DNA of 64,000 nucleotides from Enterococcus crotali (GCF_000633635.1 NZ_AYPQ01000007.1:226962-290961); one strand, 5' to 3'. Counted from the first letter of the stretch, positions 34,943-46,306 are shown. Notes: generated by a model from the letters alone, not told the origin. Numbers and translations: made by a program.

Positions 34943-36265
34943 ATGGCAAAGACAGGAATGTATGTAGGCCTTGATATTGGTACAACATCAGTAAAAGTTG
35001 TAGTTGCTGAGTTTATCGAAGGTCAAATGAATATCATTGGCGTAGGAAACGCAAAATCTGATGGATTAAATCGAGGGATCATTGTCGATATAGATAAAAC
35101 AGTTAATGCGATTCAAAGAGCAGTAAGACAAGCAGAAGAAAAAGCGGGAATTCAAATTAAAAGTGTGAATGTGGGGTTACCAGCAAACTTACTTGAAGTG
35201 GAAAATTGCCAAGGAATGATCGCTGTAAGTAGTGAGTCAAAAGAAATCACTGATGAAGATGTTAGAAACGTAGCATCTGCAGCCCTGGTTCGTTCAACTC
35301 CTCCTGAACGTCAAATCGTAGCAATCTTGCCTCAAGAATTTACAGTAGATGGATTCGAAGGGATCAAAGATCCTAGAGGAATGATTGGCGTTCGTTTAGA
35401 AATGTTCGGCGTAGTTTTCACAGGTCCGAAAACAATTATTCACAATACTAGAAAATGTGTTGAAAAAGCTGGCTTAACAGTCAATGAATTAGTAATTATG
35501 CCGTTAGCTTTAACAGAAACAGTACTTTCAGATGGTGAAAAAGATTTTGGAACTATCGTGATCGATATGGGTGGCGGCCAAACAACGACTTCTGTGATGC
35601 ATGATAAACAATTGAAATTTACTCATGTAAATCAAGAAGGCGGAGAGTTTGTTACGAAAGATGTTTCTATCGTATTGAATACATCATTCAATAACGCTGA
35701 AGCATTGAAAATCAATTATGGCGATGCTTATCCTGAAAGAACATCAGTAAGTGAAGAATTTCCAGTTGATGTGATCGGTAAGTCTGAACCTGTAAAAGTT
35801 GATGAACGTTACCTTTCAGAAGTGATTGAAGCTAGAGTAGAACAAATCTTTAAAAAATCTAAAGAAGTATTGGATGAAATCGATGCTTTAGAACTTCCAG
35901 GTGGAGTAATCTTAACAGGCGGTGGCGCAAGTCTTCCGGGTGTTGTTGATTTAGCACAGGAAATTTTTGATGCAAGTGTGAAATTGTACGTACCTAACCA
36001 CATGGGATTACGTAACCCAGTCTTTACAAATGTGATCAGTATCGTAGAATATTCTGCTCAACTGAATGACATTTATCATATTGCTAAAGGTGCGATTCCA
36101 GGCGAAAAGATCAAACCATCACAGCCAATCGCAGTTCAACAAGAAGTACAATATGATACTTATACAGATACACCTCAAGATGATTACGACGATTCTGAAA
36201 TTCATGAATCTGGTGAAAAAGTTACAGGCAAGATCAAAGACTTCTTCTCAAACATTTTTGACTAA
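34943..36265 (+). CDS. ftsA: Cell division protein FtsA
   Basis: 440 residues from ATG 34943 with AGGAGGA upstream; the ATG at 34898 has no ribosome binding site. Actin-like fold: [33 protein letters not shown] and [15 protein letters not shown]. The C-terminus ends in [12 protein letters not shown], the amphipathic helix that tethers the Z-ring to the membrane. A TAAAAT -10 near 34850 suggests an additional ftsA promoter. Confidence 0.98.
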   Translation: MAKTGMYVGLDIGTTSVKVVVAEFIEGQMNIIGVGNAKSDGLNRGIIVDIDKTVNAIQRAVRQAEEKAGIQIKSVNVGLPANLLEVENCQGMIAVSSESKEITDEDVRNVASAALVRSTPPERQIVAILPQEFTVDGFEGIKDPRGMIGVRLEMFGVVFTGPKTIIHNTRKCVEKAGLTVNELVIMPLALTETVLSDGEKDFGTIVIDMGGGQTTTSVMHDKQLKFTHVNQEGGEFVTKDVSIVLNTSFNNAEALKINYGDAYPERTSVSEEFPVDVIGKSEPVKVDERYLSEVIEARVEQIFKKSKEVLDEIDALELPGGVILTGGGASLPGVVDLAQEIFDASVKLYVPNHMGLRNPVFTNVISIVEYSAQLNDIYHIAKGAIPGEKIKPSQPIAVQQEVQYDTYTDTPQDDYDDSEIHESGEKVTGKIKDFFSNIFD

Positions 36266-36291
36266 CAATTAAAACAGGAGGAAACGATACT

Positions 36292-37566
36292 ATGGAATTT
36301 TCTTTAGATAATAACATTAACAATGGCGCTGTCATCAAAGTTATCGGTGTAGGCGGCGGCGGTGGTAATGCTGTTAACCGCATGATTGATGAAAACGTTA
36401 AAGGCGTTGAATTCATCGCTGCAAATACAGATGTACAAGCCCTTAAAAACTCAAAAGCAGAAACAGTGATTCAACTTGGACCTAAATATACACGCGGTTT
36501 AGGTGCTGGATCTCAACCAGAAGTCGGTCAAAAATCAGCGGAAGAAAGTGAACAAGTACTTTCAGATGCGTTACAAGGCGCAGACATGATCTTTATCACA
36601 GCTGGTATGGGCGGTGGAACAGGAACTGGAGCAGCGCCTGTAGTTGCTAAAATCGCTAAAGAATTAGGTGCTTTAACAGTTGGTGTCGTGACGAGACCAT
36701 TTAGCTTTGAAGGACCAAAACGTGGACGTTTTGCTGCAGAAGGAATTGCTCTTTTAAAAGAAAACGTTGATACGTTATTGATTATTTCAAATAACCGTCT
36801 ATTAGAAGTTGTAGATAAGAAGACACCAATGCTTGAAGCCTTCCGTGAAGCTGATAATGTTTTACGTCAAGGTGTACAAGGGATCTCAGATTTGATCACA
36901 GCACCAGGCTATGTTAACTTGGACTTCGCTGATGTGAAGACTGTTATGGAAAATCAAGGAACTGCTTTGATGGGAATCGGTGTTGCTAGTGGTGAAGATC
37001 GTGTGATCGAGGCAACTAAGAAAGCTATTTCTTCTCCATTATTAGAAACTTCTATTGATGGTGCTGAACAAGTATTATTAAACATTACTGGTGGCTTGGA
37101 CATGACATTATTTGAAGCACAAGATGCTTCTGATATTGTAACAAGTGCTGCAACTGGCGATGTAAATATTATTTTAGGTACATCTATCAATGAAGATTTA
37201 GGTGATGAAATTCGTGTAACAGTTATTGCAACTGGTATCGATCCATCAAAAAAAGACCGCAAACCTGCGCGTCAAAATAGACCTACTCAAATTCAAACAG
37301 TACAGCAAGCGCCAGTACTGGATATGGAACAATCAAAACCATCACAGCCACAACCGCAAGAAGAAACAAGTGCGTTTGGAGATTGGGATATCCGTCGTGA
37401 GCAAAATGTAAGACCTAAAGTTGAAGATACGACATTTGAAAATGTTGAGAAAAAAGATTTTGAAACATTTCATCGTGAAGAACCATCACAAAACAATGAC
37501 GATGAGTTAAACACACCACCATTTTCCGCAGAAAAAGATAGGAGCGATTTTGATCATGCTAGTTGA
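36292..37566 (+). CDS. ftsZ: Cell division protein FtsZ
   Basis: 424 residues. The tubulin signature GGGTGTG is at 107-113, the N-terminal glycine loop at about 20-26, and the catalytic T7 region ([16 protein letters not shown]) follows. A long Gln/Pro/Glu-rich linker (about 320-410) leads to a C-terminal end ([10 protein letters not shown]) that does not clearly keep the usual conserved peptide, so partner binding may differ or my reading of that end is limited. FtsZ polymerises with GTP into the division ring. Overlaps the next gene by 11 bases. Confidence 0.98.
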   Translation: MEFSLDNNINNGAVIKVIGVGGGGGNAVNRMIDENVKGVEFIAANTDVQALKNSKAETVIQLGPKYTRGLGAGSQPEVGQKSAEESEQVLSDALQGADMIFITAGMGGGTGTGAAPVVAKIAKELGALTVGVVTRPFSFEGPKRGRFAAEGIALLKENVDTLLIISNNRLLEVVDKKTPMLEAFREADNVLRQGVQGISDLITAPGYVNLDFADVKTVMENQGTALMGIGVASGEDRVIEATKKAISSPLLETSIDGAEQVLLNITGGLDMTLFEAQDASDIVTSAATGDVNIILGTSINEDLGDEIRVTVIATGIDPSKKDRKPARQNRPTQIQTVQQAPVLDMEQSKPSQPQPQEETSAFGDWDIRREQNVRPKVEDTTFENVEKKDFETFHREEPSQNNDDELNTPPFSAEKDRSDFDHAS

Positions 37567-38233
37567 AAACTTAGAAAATATAAATCAAGAAATTCAGCTA
37601 GCATGCCAAAAATCTGCACGGTCAGACAATGATGTAACAATGATTGCCGTGACTAAATCAGTGGGAAATGAGCTTACCAAGGAGCTTGCTGAACTTGGTA
37701 TTGAGAATATGGCTGAAAACCGAGTCGATAAATTACTAGCCAAAAAAGAGGCACTGAAAAATTTTTCATCTATTAAGTGGCATTTGATTGGTAATTTACA
37801 GCGTAGGAAGGTAAAATCAATAATAAATGAGATAGATTATTTTCACGCTTTAGACAGTTTAAAATTAGCGGAAGAAATCCAGAAGCGGGCAGAGAAGCAA
37901 ATTTCCTGTTTTGTTGAAGTGAATATCACTGGTGAAAAAAGCAAACACGGATTTAAATCAGATGAAGTTCTTGATTTTATACATCAATTAGCTGAGTTTG
38001 ATCGAATAAAAGTCGTAGGGTTAATGACTATGGCACCGTTAGAAGCTTCTGAGCAAGTGCTTCACGAAGTGTTTTCTAAGCTAAAAGAATTGCAAAAGGC
38101 AATAAATAATCAGCATCTGTCATATGCACCATGTACAGAGCTTAGCATGGGAATGAGTAATGACTTCCCAATCGCTATTGAAGAAGGTGCAACTTTTGTA
38201 CGAATCGGAACAGCAATTTTCAGAGGTGCGTAA
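37556..38233 (+). CDS. PLP-binding YggS/YlmE-family protein
   Basis: 225 residues from ATG 37556; a TTG at 37550 is also possible (AGGAG at 37540-37544 lies between the two optimal spacings). The fold-type III alanine-racemase-like motifs are clear: [10 protein letters not shown] (PLP lysine), [26 protein letters not shown] and [20 protein letters not shown]. The family keeps PLP and amino acid pools balanced. Part of the ftsZ-ylm-divIVA block. Confidence 0.94.
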   Translation: MLVENLENINQEIQLACQKSARSDNDVTMIAVTKSVGNELTKELAELGIENMAENRVDKLLAKKEALKNFSSIKWHLIGNLQRRKVKSIINEIDYFHALDSLKLAEEIQKRAEKQISCFVEVNITGEKSKHGFKSDEVLDFIHQLAEFDRIKVVGLMTMAPLEASEQVLHEVFSKLKELQKAINNQHLSYAPCTELSMGMSNDFPIAIEEGATFVRIGTAIFRGA

Positions 38234-38246
38234 AGGAGGGGAATCT

Positions 38247-38861
38247 ATGTCAATTTTTAGTAAAAATGCGTTATCGAGCTTTTTTGGATTATCTGGTGAA
38301 GATGAATATGATAATTATGATGAATATGAAGAGCAAAAGGTTGTGAATGAACAACCGCCAAGACAGACGGTTCGGCAAACACCAGCACAAGCGCAGGTAC
38401 AAAGACCAACTGTAACTGAGCCGTTAACCGAAAAACCATCTGCTCGTTATCGTTCAACAGAAACGCATCAAGATAAAAAAGAAAGCCGTCAGGAAACAGC
38501 ATTTAATGAGAAAAAGGTTGTCTCCATGCGTAGTTCTAATAACTCAAATTCAAAACGTTCGCAAGACACACCTAGTCCAGGAAGACCAGGTAAAATTACC
38601 ATTCTTGAACCACGAGTGTATTCTGAGGCGATGAATATTGCAAAGCACATTATTGCAAGTGACGCCGTATTGATTAATTTTCATTTAGTGGAAGAAAATC
38701 AAGCAAGAAGAATTGTTGACTTTCTTACTGGGACTGTTTATGCGCTAGATGGAGATATTCAACGTGTAGGCGATGAAATTTTTCTTTGTACACCATCAAA
38801 CATTGAAATCGATAGTGCTACGGCTCAATCGTTAGCTAAGAAACAAATGTTTGATTTTTAG
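38247..38861 (+). CDS. sepF: Cell division protein SepF
   Basis: 204 residues from ATG 38247 (AAAGGAGGGG upstream; the longer frame to 38160 has none). The N-terminal amphipathic helix (MSIFSKNALSSFFGL) binds membrane, a charged Gln-rich linker follows, and the C-terminal SepF core (KITILEPRVYSEAMNIAKHI, VDFLTGTVYALDGDIQRVGD, EIFLCTPSNIEID) polymerises and bundles FtsZ. Confidence 0.97.
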   Translation: MSIFSKNALSSFFGLSGEDEYDNYDEYEEQKVVNEQPPRQTVRQTPAQAQVQRPTVTEPLTEKPSARYRSTETHQDKKESRQETAFNEKKVVSMRSSNNSNSKRSQDTPSPGRPGKITILEPRVYSEAMNIAKHIIASDAVLINFHLVEENQARRIVDFLTGTVYALDGDIQRVGDEIFLCTPSNIEIDSATAQSLAKKQMFDF

Positions 38862-38871
38862 TTAGGAGGTA

Positions 38872-39144
38872 ATGAGTATCGCTCTATTTATATTTCTATT
38901 ATATACAGGTGCACGAATCTACTCAGGCGTTTTAATCGTATATGCATTATTATCTTGGTTTCCAGGAGCATATGATTCTATGTTTGGTCGTTTGATTTCA
39001 AGAATTTCGGAACCTTATTTAAGCTTATTTGATCGATTAAACTTGAACATAGGTATGATTGGTTTTAATGTAATGATTGCAATTATTGTATTAAATTTAG
39101 CCGCAAGTGGATTAGGACGGATTTTACAATCACTATTGTATTAA
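38872..39144 (+). CDS. YggT-family membrane protein (YlmG)
   Basis: 90 residues, two membrane helices, with the family signature YALLSWFPGAYDS and RISEPYLSLFDRL. AGGAGGT lies only one or two bases before the ATG at 38872, so the real initiation codon may lie slightly downstream. The family sits between sepF and ylmH in most Firmicutes and influences division or membrane assembly in an unknown way. Confidence 0.93.
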   Translation: MSIALFIFLLYTGARIYSGVLIVYALLSWFPGAYDSMFGRLISRISEPYLSLFDRLNLNIGMIGFNVMIAIIVLNLAASGLGRILQSLLY

Positions 39145-39166
39145 TAAAAGAAAGGATGATTTGTCT

Positions 39167-39949
39167 ATGAACGCAAATGTGTATCAACATTTTCGAAAAG
39201 ATGAGCATCCTTTTATTGATTCCGTTGGTGATTGGTTGGAACAAGTCGAAAGCCAATATGCTCCTTACTTATCTGATTTTTTAGACCCTAGACAGGCGTA
39301 TATTTTAGAAACATTGATACGGCAAAATAGTGAACTTGAGTTTCAGTTTTATGGTGGGTATGAACATGCTGAGCGAAGACGCTGTCTGATTTTTCCTGAT
39401 TACTATCAACCAAAGGAAGAAGATTTTGAAGTAGAATTACTAGAAATCATTTATCCTATAAAATTCTCAACATTATCTCATGGAAAGGTCTTGGGGACCT
39501 TGGTGAATACTGGGATTAAACGTGAGTATTTTGGCGATATTATTTCCGATGGTGATCGCTGGCAAGTGTTTGTTGCTAAAGAAATAGCCAATTTTGTTGT
39601 CGCTCAAGTAGAAAAAATCGGGAAAATAACTGTACGATTAGAAAAAAGAAATTATACAGAGATCATTATGCCTAAAGATGATTGGACGCATGAACGAACA
39701 ACAATAAGTTCGTTGCGTCTGGATAATTTGATCTCTAGCGTATATAATATATCTAGACAGAGATCGAAGCAGTTGATCGAATCTGGAAAAGTCAAAGTGA
39801 ATTGGACGGAGAATACAAGACCTGATTTCCTAGTGGACCTTTTAGATATTGTGTCTATTAGAGGGTTTGGCCGTATCCAAATTCAAGAGTTAGAGGGGAA
39901 GACGAAAAAGGACAAGTTTCGTTTGTTACTGGGAGTACTACGAAAATAA
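39167..39949 (+). CDS. S4-domain RNA-binding protein YlmH
   Basis: 260 residues from ATG 39167 (AAAGGA upstream; an in-frame TTG at 39161 is closer to it). The N-terminal mixed domain (about 1-175) precedes an S4 domain (about 180-245; LRLDNLISSVYNISRQRSKQ, LIESGKVKVNW). YlmH binds ribosomal 50S particles and has been linked to rescue of stalled peptidyl-tRNA. Located between yggT-like gene and divIVA as in E. faecalis. Confidence 0.94.
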   Translation: MNANVYQHFRKDEHPFIDSVGDWLEQVESQYAPYLSDFLDPRQAYILETLIRQNSELEFQFYGGYEHAERRRCLIFPDYYQPKEEDFEVELLEIIYPIKFSTLSHGKVLGTLVNTGIKREYFGDIISDGDRWQVFVAKEIANFVVAQVEKIGKITVRLEKRNYTEIIMPKDDWTHERTTISSLRLDNLISSVYNISRQRSKQLIESGKVKVNWTENTRPDFLVDLLDIVSIRGFGRIQIQELEGKTKKDKFRLLLGVLRK

Positions 39950-39968
39950 TCCAAAGAGGTGAAGGAAT

Positions 39969-40682
39969 ATGGCATTAACTCCATTAGATATTCAAAATAA
40001 AAACTTCTCTACAAAAATGAGAGGATACAACCAAGACGATGTCGATGATTTCTTAGATCAAGTAACGAAAGATTATGAAGATTCTCTTCAAAAAACACGT
40101 GAGCTTGAAAAATCATTAAAACATGCAGAAGAAAAATTACAATATTTCAATGAATTAAAAGATGCATTGAACCAATCAATTATTGTTGCACAAGATACTG
40201 CAGATAAAGTAAAAACGAGTGCCAATAAAGAATCAGAAGTAATCGTTACGTCTGCTGAAAATACAGCTAATGAAATGATTTCATCTGCTGAAAAACGTTC
40301 AAGTAATCTGATTACATCAGCAGAAGAAAAAGCAAAAGAAATTCTGACAGATGCCACAGATCGTGCTCGTCAATTAGCTGCTGAAACAGATGATTTGAAG
40401 AAAAAAACACGTGTTTTCCATCAACGTTTAAGCTTGATGTTAGAAGCACAATTAGAGCAAGTGAAGAGTGAAGAGTGGAATGAACTGTTAAAACCATTCT
40501 CAAGTTATGTAAGCGACTCTCATACAGTTATCAAGGAAGTCTTAGCACAAGAACTTGATAAAAGTGATGATGTTGTTGTTGCAGATGAAGCTGTAACTGT
40601 AACGGAAGAACAACCAACGCTCGAGCAAGCTGCAATGGATCCAAAAGCAATGTTGGATTTACTAAATAAAGATCCTAAATAA
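39969..40682 (+). CDS. divIVA: Division site/pole protein DivIVA
   Basis: 237 residues. The lipid-binding N-terminus (LTPLDIQNKNFSTKMRGYNQDDVDDFLDQ region, residues 3-32) is followed by a long coiled coil (about 35-170) that bends and binds curved membrane, and an acidic tail ending AMDPKAMLDLLNKDPK. DivIVA marks the poles and septum and recruits partners. Last gene of the cluster; a T-box leader for ileS follows directly. Confidence 0.97.
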   Translation: MALTPLDIQNKNFSTKMRGYNQDDVDDFLDQVTKDYEDSLQKTRELEKSLKHAEEKLQYFNELKDALNQSIIVAQDTADKVKTSANKESEVIVTSAENTANEMISSAEKRSSNLITSAEEKAKEILTDATDRARQLAAETDDLKKKTRVFHQRLSLMLEAQLEQVKSEEWNELLKPFSSYVSDSHTVIKEVLAQELDKSDDVVVADEAVTVTEEQPTLEQAAMDPKAMLDLLNKDPK

Positions 40683-40689
40683 TTTCGTA

Positions 40690-40921
40690 TATAAATAGAA
40701 CAGAAAAGTCGATAACCATTCTTTTAGCGAGTCAATGATAGTGAAAGATTGACAGACCCTGGTATTGAAAAGATCCTCTATTTTACTCAAGTTTGAATGT
40801 AGTAAAACTTGACGAGTAATTTCGTTAACAATTAACAGAGGAAATAATTGAGTGTATCAATTATTTTAAATTTGGGTGGTAACGCGAGTACTTTCGTCCC
40901 TTGGGATGGAGGTACTTTTTT
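40690..40921 (+). promoter_or_regulatory. T-box riboswitch leader of ileS
   Basis: The conserved T-box sequence GGGTGGTAACGCG (40874-40886) is followed by a terminator (GAGTAC...TCCC / GGGA...GGTACT then six T, 40885-40921). Uncharged tRNA-Ile pairing with the T-box would favour the antiterminator and let ileS be read. A stem I with GAGTCAAT / ATTGAC is upstream; the specifier codon is not certain, with ATT in GGTATTGAAAAG one candidate. Confidence 0.9.
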
Positions 40922-40924
40922 GCT

Positions 40925-41210
40925 GTTCATCACTCCACTCCGTTTCGATCACATCAATTTCTAAGAGCTAAAGCTCTAAGAATTGAAGGACCGCGACTTG
41001 CTCCGCCAGAGCGGATGATGAACAGTACTTGACGAACGAAAGTGAGAGAAGTGACCATACTAGTTCATCACTCCACTCCGTTTCGATCACATCAATTTCT
41101 AAGAGCTAAAGCTCCAAGAATTGAAGGACCGCGACTGGCTCCTCCAGAGCGGATGATGAACAGTACTTGGCGAACGTAAGTGAGAGAAGTGACCATACTA
41201 GTTCATCACC
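40925..41210. repeat. 138-bp tandem repeat array between T-box and ileS
   Basis: Two units, starting GTTCATCACTCCACTCCGTT at 40925 and 41063, with the next partial start at 41201, an exact 138-bp period. Units differ at few positions. They share with the 12.4-kb array CAATTTCTAAGAGCTAAAGC, AAGAATTGAAGGAC, GATGATGAACA-TACTTG and GAGAGAAGT. Because they lie between the T-box terminator and the ileS start, they are transcribed as part of the leader. The remainder (41211-41290) is AT-rich leader with the ribosome binding site. Confidence 0.88.
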
Positions 41211-41290
41211 AAAATATCTGCTGAAGAATAAAACGTATTAACAGTCCTACTTATTAATAAAGACCTACAAATGAAAGCGAGGAAATAAAA

Positions 41291-44080
41291 ATGAAAATGA
41301 AAGAAACATTACAGTTGGGAAAAACAGCTTTTCCAATGCGTGGGAATTTGCCAAACCGTGAGGTAGAATGGCAAAAAGATTGGGAAGAGAAAAAAATCTA
41401 TGAAAAACGTCAAGCATTAAACGAAGGCAAACCAACCTTTGTTCTTCATGATGGACCGCCATATGCCAATGGAAATATCCATTTAGGTCATTCGTTAAAT
41501 AAAATCAGTAAAGATATCATTATCCGTTCAAAATCTATGTCTGGATTCCGCTCACCTTATGTTCCTGGCTGGGATACACATGGATTGCCAATCGAACAAG
41601 TATTGACAAATAAAGGCATCAAAAGAAAAGAAATGACGCTTGCTGAATACCGTGAAAAATGTGAAGAATACGCGCGTTCACAAGTCGATACTCAGCGGAC
41701 TGACTTCAAACGTTTAGGTGTTGCTGGGGATTGGGATCATCCTTATATTACATTAGATCCAACTTATGAAGCAGCTGAAATTCGTGTGTTTGGAAAAATG
41801 GCTGAAAAAGGCTATATCTACAAAGGGTTAAAACCAATTTACTGGTCTCCATCTAGCGAGTCTTCATTAGCAGAAGCTGAAATTGAATATAAAGATGTTA
41901 AATCCCCATCTATTTATGTTGCATTCAAAGTAGTTGATGGTAAAGGAATCCTGGATACAGATACATCATTAATCATTTGGACGACAACACCTTGGACACT
42001 TCCAGCAAACTTAGGGATTTCTGTAAATCCTACGTATCAATATGTGGTTGTTCAAGCATATGGTAAAAAATACGTTGTTGCTAAAGATCTTTTAGACACA
42101 GTTAAAGAAGCAATCGGCTGGGAGGATGTTGAAGTTCTTGAAACCATCTCTGGTCAAGACATGGAATACATGACAGCTCAACATCCATTTTACGACCGTA
42201 CATCATTAGTTATGTTAGGAGATCATGTCACATTAGATGCTGGTACTGGACTAGTTCATACAGCTCCTGGACATGGTGAAGATGACTACATTGTAGGGAA
42301 AAAATATAATTTAGATGTTCTTTCACCTGTGGATAATCGTGGTGTATTTACAGATGAAGCGCCTGGATTTGAAGGAGTCTTCTATGATAAAGCGAATCCG
42401 ATGATCACAGCATTGCTTGATGAAAAAGATGCGTTGTTAAAATTAGATTTCTTTACACATAGTTATCCACATGACTGGCGTACAAAGAAACCTGTCATTT
42501 ATCGTGCAACACCGCAATGGTTTGCATCAATCGATAAATTCCGCCAAAATATCTTAGATGAAGTTGAAAAAGTTGATTGGATCCTTCCTTGGGGGAAAAC
42601 ACGTCTTTACAATATGATTCGTGATCGTGGCGATTGGGTAATTTCTCGTCAACGTGCGTGGGGTGTCCCACTACCTATTTTTTATGCTGAAAATGGTGAA
42701 GCAATCATCACACCTGAAACAATTGAGCATGTAGCGAATTTATTTGCTGAGCATGGATCAAATGTTTGGTTTAAACGTGAGGCTAAAGAATTATTACCAG
42801 ATGGATTTACACATCCTGGTTCTCCAAATGGTGAATTTACAAAAGAAAATGATATCATGGATGTTTGGTTTGATTCTGGTTCTTCACATGAGGCTGTATT
42901 ACGCCAACGTCCAGAGCTGACTTTCCCTGCTGATATGTATCTAGAAGGCTCTGATCAATACCGTGGCTGGTTTAATTCAAGTATTACAACAAGTGTAGCC
43001 ATCAATGGTGTGGCACCTTATAAAGCCGTTTTATCTCAAGGATTCACATTAGATGGTGAAGGCCGTAAAATGAGTAAATCATTGGGGAATACGATTTTAC
43101 CTGACAAAGTGATCAAACAAATGGGTGCGGATATTTTACGCTTGTGGGTAAGTAGTGTGGATTATGAAGCAGATGTACGTGTTTCAATGGATATCTTAAC
43201 TCAAGTTTCTGAAGTTTATCGTAAAATCCGTAATACAATGCGTTTCTTATTAGCAAATACAAGTGATTTTGAACCAAAAGAACACACAGTTGCTTATGAA
43301 GAGTTGCGTTCTGTGGATAAATACATGGTTGTTCGATTAAATCAAGTGATTCAAGAAATTCGAGAAAAAGGGTATGAAAAATACAATTTCATGCAAATTT
43401 ATCGTTCAGTAATGAATTTCTTAACAGTGGATCTATCGTCATTTTATTTGGATTTTGCGAAAGATGTTGTCTATATCGAAGCAGAAGATAATTACCAACG
43501 TCGTTGCATGCAAACAGTATTTTATCAAATTGCTGTAGCTTTAACAAAACTGTTAACACCGATCATTCCACATACTTCTGAGGAAATCTGGAGTTTCTTA
43601 AAAGAAGACGAAGACTATGTTCAGTTAGCTGAATTCCCAGGTTATGAAGAATTTGCAAACCAAGAAGAGTTATTGGATACGTGGGCTGCGTTCATGGACT
43701 TTAGAGATAACGTCTTAAAAGCATTGGAAGAAGCGCGTAATTCTAAATTGATCGGTAAATCGTTAGAAGCAAAAGTAACGGTTTATCCTAATGAACAAAT
43801 CCGTGAATTGTTAAAAGCTGTGGATGCAGATATCGCGCAATTATTGATTGTTTCTGATTTTGAGGTCGCGGCAGTAACTGCAGCCGTTCCTGAAAATGTT
43901 GAAAAATTCGATGATATGTCGATTCTTGTAGAAAAAGCAGCAGGTGAAACGTGTGAACGTTGTCGTGCGGTACGCACAGATGTTGGTGAAGATGAAAAGC
44001 TTCCGCACTTATGTGGACGTTGTGCCACAATCGTTGAAGAAAATTATCCAGAAGCTGTTGCTGAAGGATTTGAAGCGTAA
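41291..44080 (+). CDS. ileS: Isoleucyl-tRNA synthetase
   Basis: 929 residues with GAGG eight bases before the ATG. Class I motifs: [16 protein letters not shown] (HIGH-type) and [10 protein letters not shown] (KMSKS). The editing domain ([29 protein letters not shown]) and the C-terminal zinc site (CERC...CGRC) are intact. It charges tRNA-Ile. A strong terminator follows, making it a single-gene unit under T-box control. Confidence 0.98.
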   Translation: MKMKETLQLGKTAFPMRGNLPNREVEWQKDWEEKKIYEKRQALNEGKPTFVLHDGPPYANGNIHLGHSLNKISKDIIIRSKSMSGFRSPYVPGWDTHGLPIEQVLTNKGIKRKEMTLAEYREKCEEYARSQVDTQRTDFKRLGVAGDWDHPYITLDPTYEAAEIRVFGKMAEKGYIYKGLKPIYWSPSSESSLAEAEIEYKDVKSPSIYVAFKVVDGKGILDTDTSLIIWTTTPWTLPANLGISVNPTYQYVVVQAYGKKYVVAKDLLDTVKEAIGWEDVEVLETISGQDMEYMTAQHPFYDRTSLVMLGDHVTLDAGTGLVHTAPGHGEDDYIVGKKYNLDVLSPVDNRGVFTDEAPGFEGVFYDKANPMITALLDEKDALLKLDFFTHSYPHDWRTKKPVIYRATPQWFASIDKFRQNILDEVEKVDWILPWGKTRLYNMIRDRGDWVISRQRAWGVPLPIFYAENGEAIITPETIEHVANLFAEHGSNVWFKREAKELLPDGFTHPGSPNGEFTKENDIMDVWFDSGSSHEAVLRQRPELTFPADMYLEGSDQYRGWFNSSITTSVAINGVAPYKAVLSQGFTLDGEGRKMSKSLGNTILPDKVIKQMGADILRLWVSSVDYEADVRVSMDILTQVSEVYRKIRNTMRFLLANTSDFEPKEHTVAYEELRSVDKYMVVRLNQVIQEIREKGYEKYNFMQIYRSVMNFLTVDLSSFYLDFAKDVVYIEAEDNYQRRCMQTVFYQIAVALTKLLTPIIPHTSEEIWSFLKEDEDYVQLAEFPGYEEFANQEELLDTWAAFMDFRDNVLKALEEARNSKLIGKSLEAKVTVYPNEQIRELLKAVDADIAQLLIVSDFEVAAVTAAVPENVEKFDDMSILVEKAAGETCERCRAVRTDVGEDEKLPHLCGRCATIVEENYPEAVAEGFEA

Positions 44081-44087
44081 TAAAAAA

Positions 44088-44119
44088 GGACTCTGGAAAA
44101 AATTCCAGAGTCCTTTTTT
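44088..44119. terminator. Bidirectional terminator between ileS and zwf
   Basis: A perfect 11-bp stem GGACTCTGGAA / TTCCAGAGTCC with a 4-nt AAAA loop, A-run before and T-run after, so it serves both convergent genes. Confidence 0.95.
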
Positions 44120-45638
44120 ATTCTAATTTACCGCGTTCACGATACCAGATATCAGGCTGCCAATCCCAGGTGAATCCATCTTTTTCTAATAAATCAAAAG
44201 CTGCCTCAGGACCCATTGAGCCTGCTGCGTAATTAGGAAAGTCTACAGATGTTTTATCCCAAGCCTGACGAATAATATCAACAATTCGCCAAGATTGAGC
44301 TACTTCGTCCCAATGAGAGAAGTTTGTGCCATCTCCGTTCAAACTATCCAATAATAGCTTTTCATAAGCTTCTGGACTATTGCCGGTTGTCTCTGCGCTA
44401 TGACGGTAATCTAGTTTTACCGGAGTTGTTGTAAACCCTTGCCCAATTTCCTTGCCATTGAGAGTCATTGAGAAGCCCTCAGTTGGTTGAATATAGATTG
44501 TTAAGACATTTGGGGGCAAATCCGTTTTTTCGCCGCATTTATCAATGTCATCTTTGAAGACATTGACTGGAACTTGTTTAAAGACAATATTGATACGTGT
44601 GCCTTTTTCTGTTAAACGTTTACCAGTACGGATATAAAATGGTACGCCGGACCAACGGAAATTGTCGATTAAAAATTTACCAGCAACAAAGGTTTCAATT
44701 TGAGAATGTTCATCGACATTCGGCTCCTCACGATAACTAACAAATTCTTGATTATCAAGTTTCCCTTGTCCATATTGGCCACGGACAAAGTTTTCTAAAG
44801 CTTCTTCTTCAGAGTAAAGGCGAATCGCTTGTAAGGCTTTTACTTTTTCAGCCCGAATTTCAGCTTCTGAAAAAGCAACAGGAGGTTCCATAGCTAACAA
44901 TGAGACGACTTGTAAAATGTGGTTTTGAACCATGTCTTTTAATGCCCCGCTATGGTCATAGTAACCACCGCGATCTTCCACACCTAGACTTTCAGCAAAT
45001 GTGATTTGAACATTGTCGATATAGCGATTATTCCATTGAGATTCAAAGATATTATTAGCAAAGCGAATAGCAGAAATATTTTGAATCATTTCTTTCCCTA
45101 AGTAATGATCGATCCTGAAAATATCCTTTTCAGGGAAAACTGCCCGAATTTCCTCATTCAATTGATAGGCTGAGTCATAATCAGCACCAAATGGTTTCTC
45201 GATAACCAAACGATCAAAACCATTATCAGTTAAAATTGCCTGTGATTTTAAGTGCTGCACGATTGTACCGAAAAACTGCGGAGCCATTGCCAGATAATAA
45301 ATGTGGTTGCCGCCTAATTCATATTTATCATTTAGAGTATCAGATAATTCTTTGAGCGTATCGTAGTGCTCAGAATCATTGACATCGTGGGATTGATAAT
45401 AGAAGTGGCTTGAAAAAGCATCTGCTTCTTCTTTTGTCGGATTTAAGTCCTTGATCGTTTCGCGGACTATTTCCCGGTAATGTTCATCAGACCAGTCTCT
45501 TCTTGCCGTACCAATAACTGCAAAGTGTTCTGCTATACTTCCTTTACGATATAAACGGAATAAAGAAGGATAGAGTTTTCGTTTTGCTAAGTCACCTGTA
45601 CCGCCAAATATAGTAAATAGAGCTATTTTTTCGTTCAT
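44118..45638 (-). CDS. zwf: Glucose-6-phosphate dehydrogenase
   Basis: 506 residues from the second ATG (45638), which has the better distance to CGGGG. NADP site FTIFGGTGDLAKRKLYPSLF, the substrate site RIDHYLGKEMIQN and RYIDNVQITFAE are all present. It makes 6-phosphogluconolactone and NADPH, the entry to the oxidative pentose phosphate pathway. Its place between ileS and the DtxR-type gene matches E. faecalis. Confidence 0.97.
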   Translation of the reverse strand: MNEKIALFTIFGGTGDLAKRKLYPSLFRLYRKGSIAEHFAVIGTARRDWSDEHYREIVRETIKDLNPTKEEADAFSSHFYYQSHDVNDSEHYDTLKELSDTLNDKYELGGNHIYYLAMAPQFFGTIVQHLKSQAILTDNGFDRLVIEKPFGADYDSAYQLNEEIRAVFPEKDIFRIDHYLGKEMIQNISAIRFANNIFESQWNNRYIDNVQITFAESLGVEDRGGYYDHSGALKDMVQNHILQVVSLLAMEPPVAFSEAEIRAEKVKALQAIRLYSEEEALENFVRGQYGQGKLDNQEFVSYREEPNVDEHSQIETFVAGKFLIDNFRWSGVPFYIRTGKRLTEKGTRINIVFKQVPVNVFKDDIDKCGEKTDLPPNVLTIYIQPTEGFSMTLNGKEIGQGFTTTPVKLDYRHSAETTGNSPEAYEKLLLDSLNGDGTNFSHWDEVAQSWRIVDIIRQAWDKTSVDFPNYAAGSMGPEAAFDLLEKDGFTWDWQPDIWYRERGKLE

Positions 45639-45658
45639 ATTCATTCCCCGCTTTCTTA

Positions 45659-46306
45659 TTATAATTGATCAACAAAAATCGTACTTGCCGCTTTGTAGCT
45701 GATCGCCAATTCTTTGTTATTATTACTAATCCTGATCGGCCCCTCATAGGCCGCAATTTCATTGATCGTATATTCTTCATGAATCTGTAAGTCAATCGAT
45801 ACGAGATAGTCCAATAGCTCTTTTTCGTCTAAGACACGAGCAATACGAATCTTAGTTCCGACAGGATAGTCTATTAATGTTTGACGTTTTTCTTCGTGGA
45901 CAGGTTGATTATCTCCTGGGATAACGCCGCCATGAGGACAAAATTTGGGCTGATTTAAGTACGCGGATAAACGATTTGCTAATGTTTGGGAAGTAACATG
46001 TTCTAAGACCTCTGCATCATCATGAACTTCGTTCCACGAGTAATTTAAATGTTCAACTAAGAATACTTCCCATAATCGATGCTTGCGAATAAGTGTACTT
46101 GCTTTTTTCAGTCCTAACTCTGTCAGTTGGACACCTTGGTAAGGAGAATGTACAACCAGCTCTTCTTTTACTAATTTTGAAATCATCTCACTAACAGATG
46201 CTGCTGAAACATCTAAACCTGAGACGATTTGCTTATTGTTGATTTTATTTTCATCGCCACCTAGCTCAAAAATCAGCTTTAGGTAGTCTTCACGATTGGG
46301 GGTCAT
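45659..46306 (-). CDS. DtxR/MntR-family metal-dependent repressor (EfaR/SloR-like)
   Basis: 215 residues from ATG 46306 (AAAGGATG upstream; the ATG at 46315 lies on it). N-terminal winged helix (DYLKLIFELGGDENKINNKQ, VSAASVSEMISKLV), dimer/metal domain with HDDAEVLEHV and FCPHGGVIPGDN, and a C-terminal SH3-like domain (from about 145). The full three-domain form fits EfaR of E. faecalis, which represses manganese uptake genes when Mn2+ binds. Its gene runs in the same direction as zwf, 20 bases upstream. Confidence 0.9.
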   Translation of the reverse strand: MTPNREDYLKLIFELGGDENKINNKQIVSGLDVSAASVSEMISKLVKEELVVHSPYQGVQLTELGLKKASTLIRKHRLWEVFLVEHLNYSWNEVHDDAEVLEHVTSQTLANRLSAYLNQPKFCPHGGVIPGDNQPVHEEKRQTLIDYPVGTKIRIARVLDEKELLDYLVSIDLQIHEEYTINEIAAYEGPIRISNNNKELAISYKAASTIFVDQL

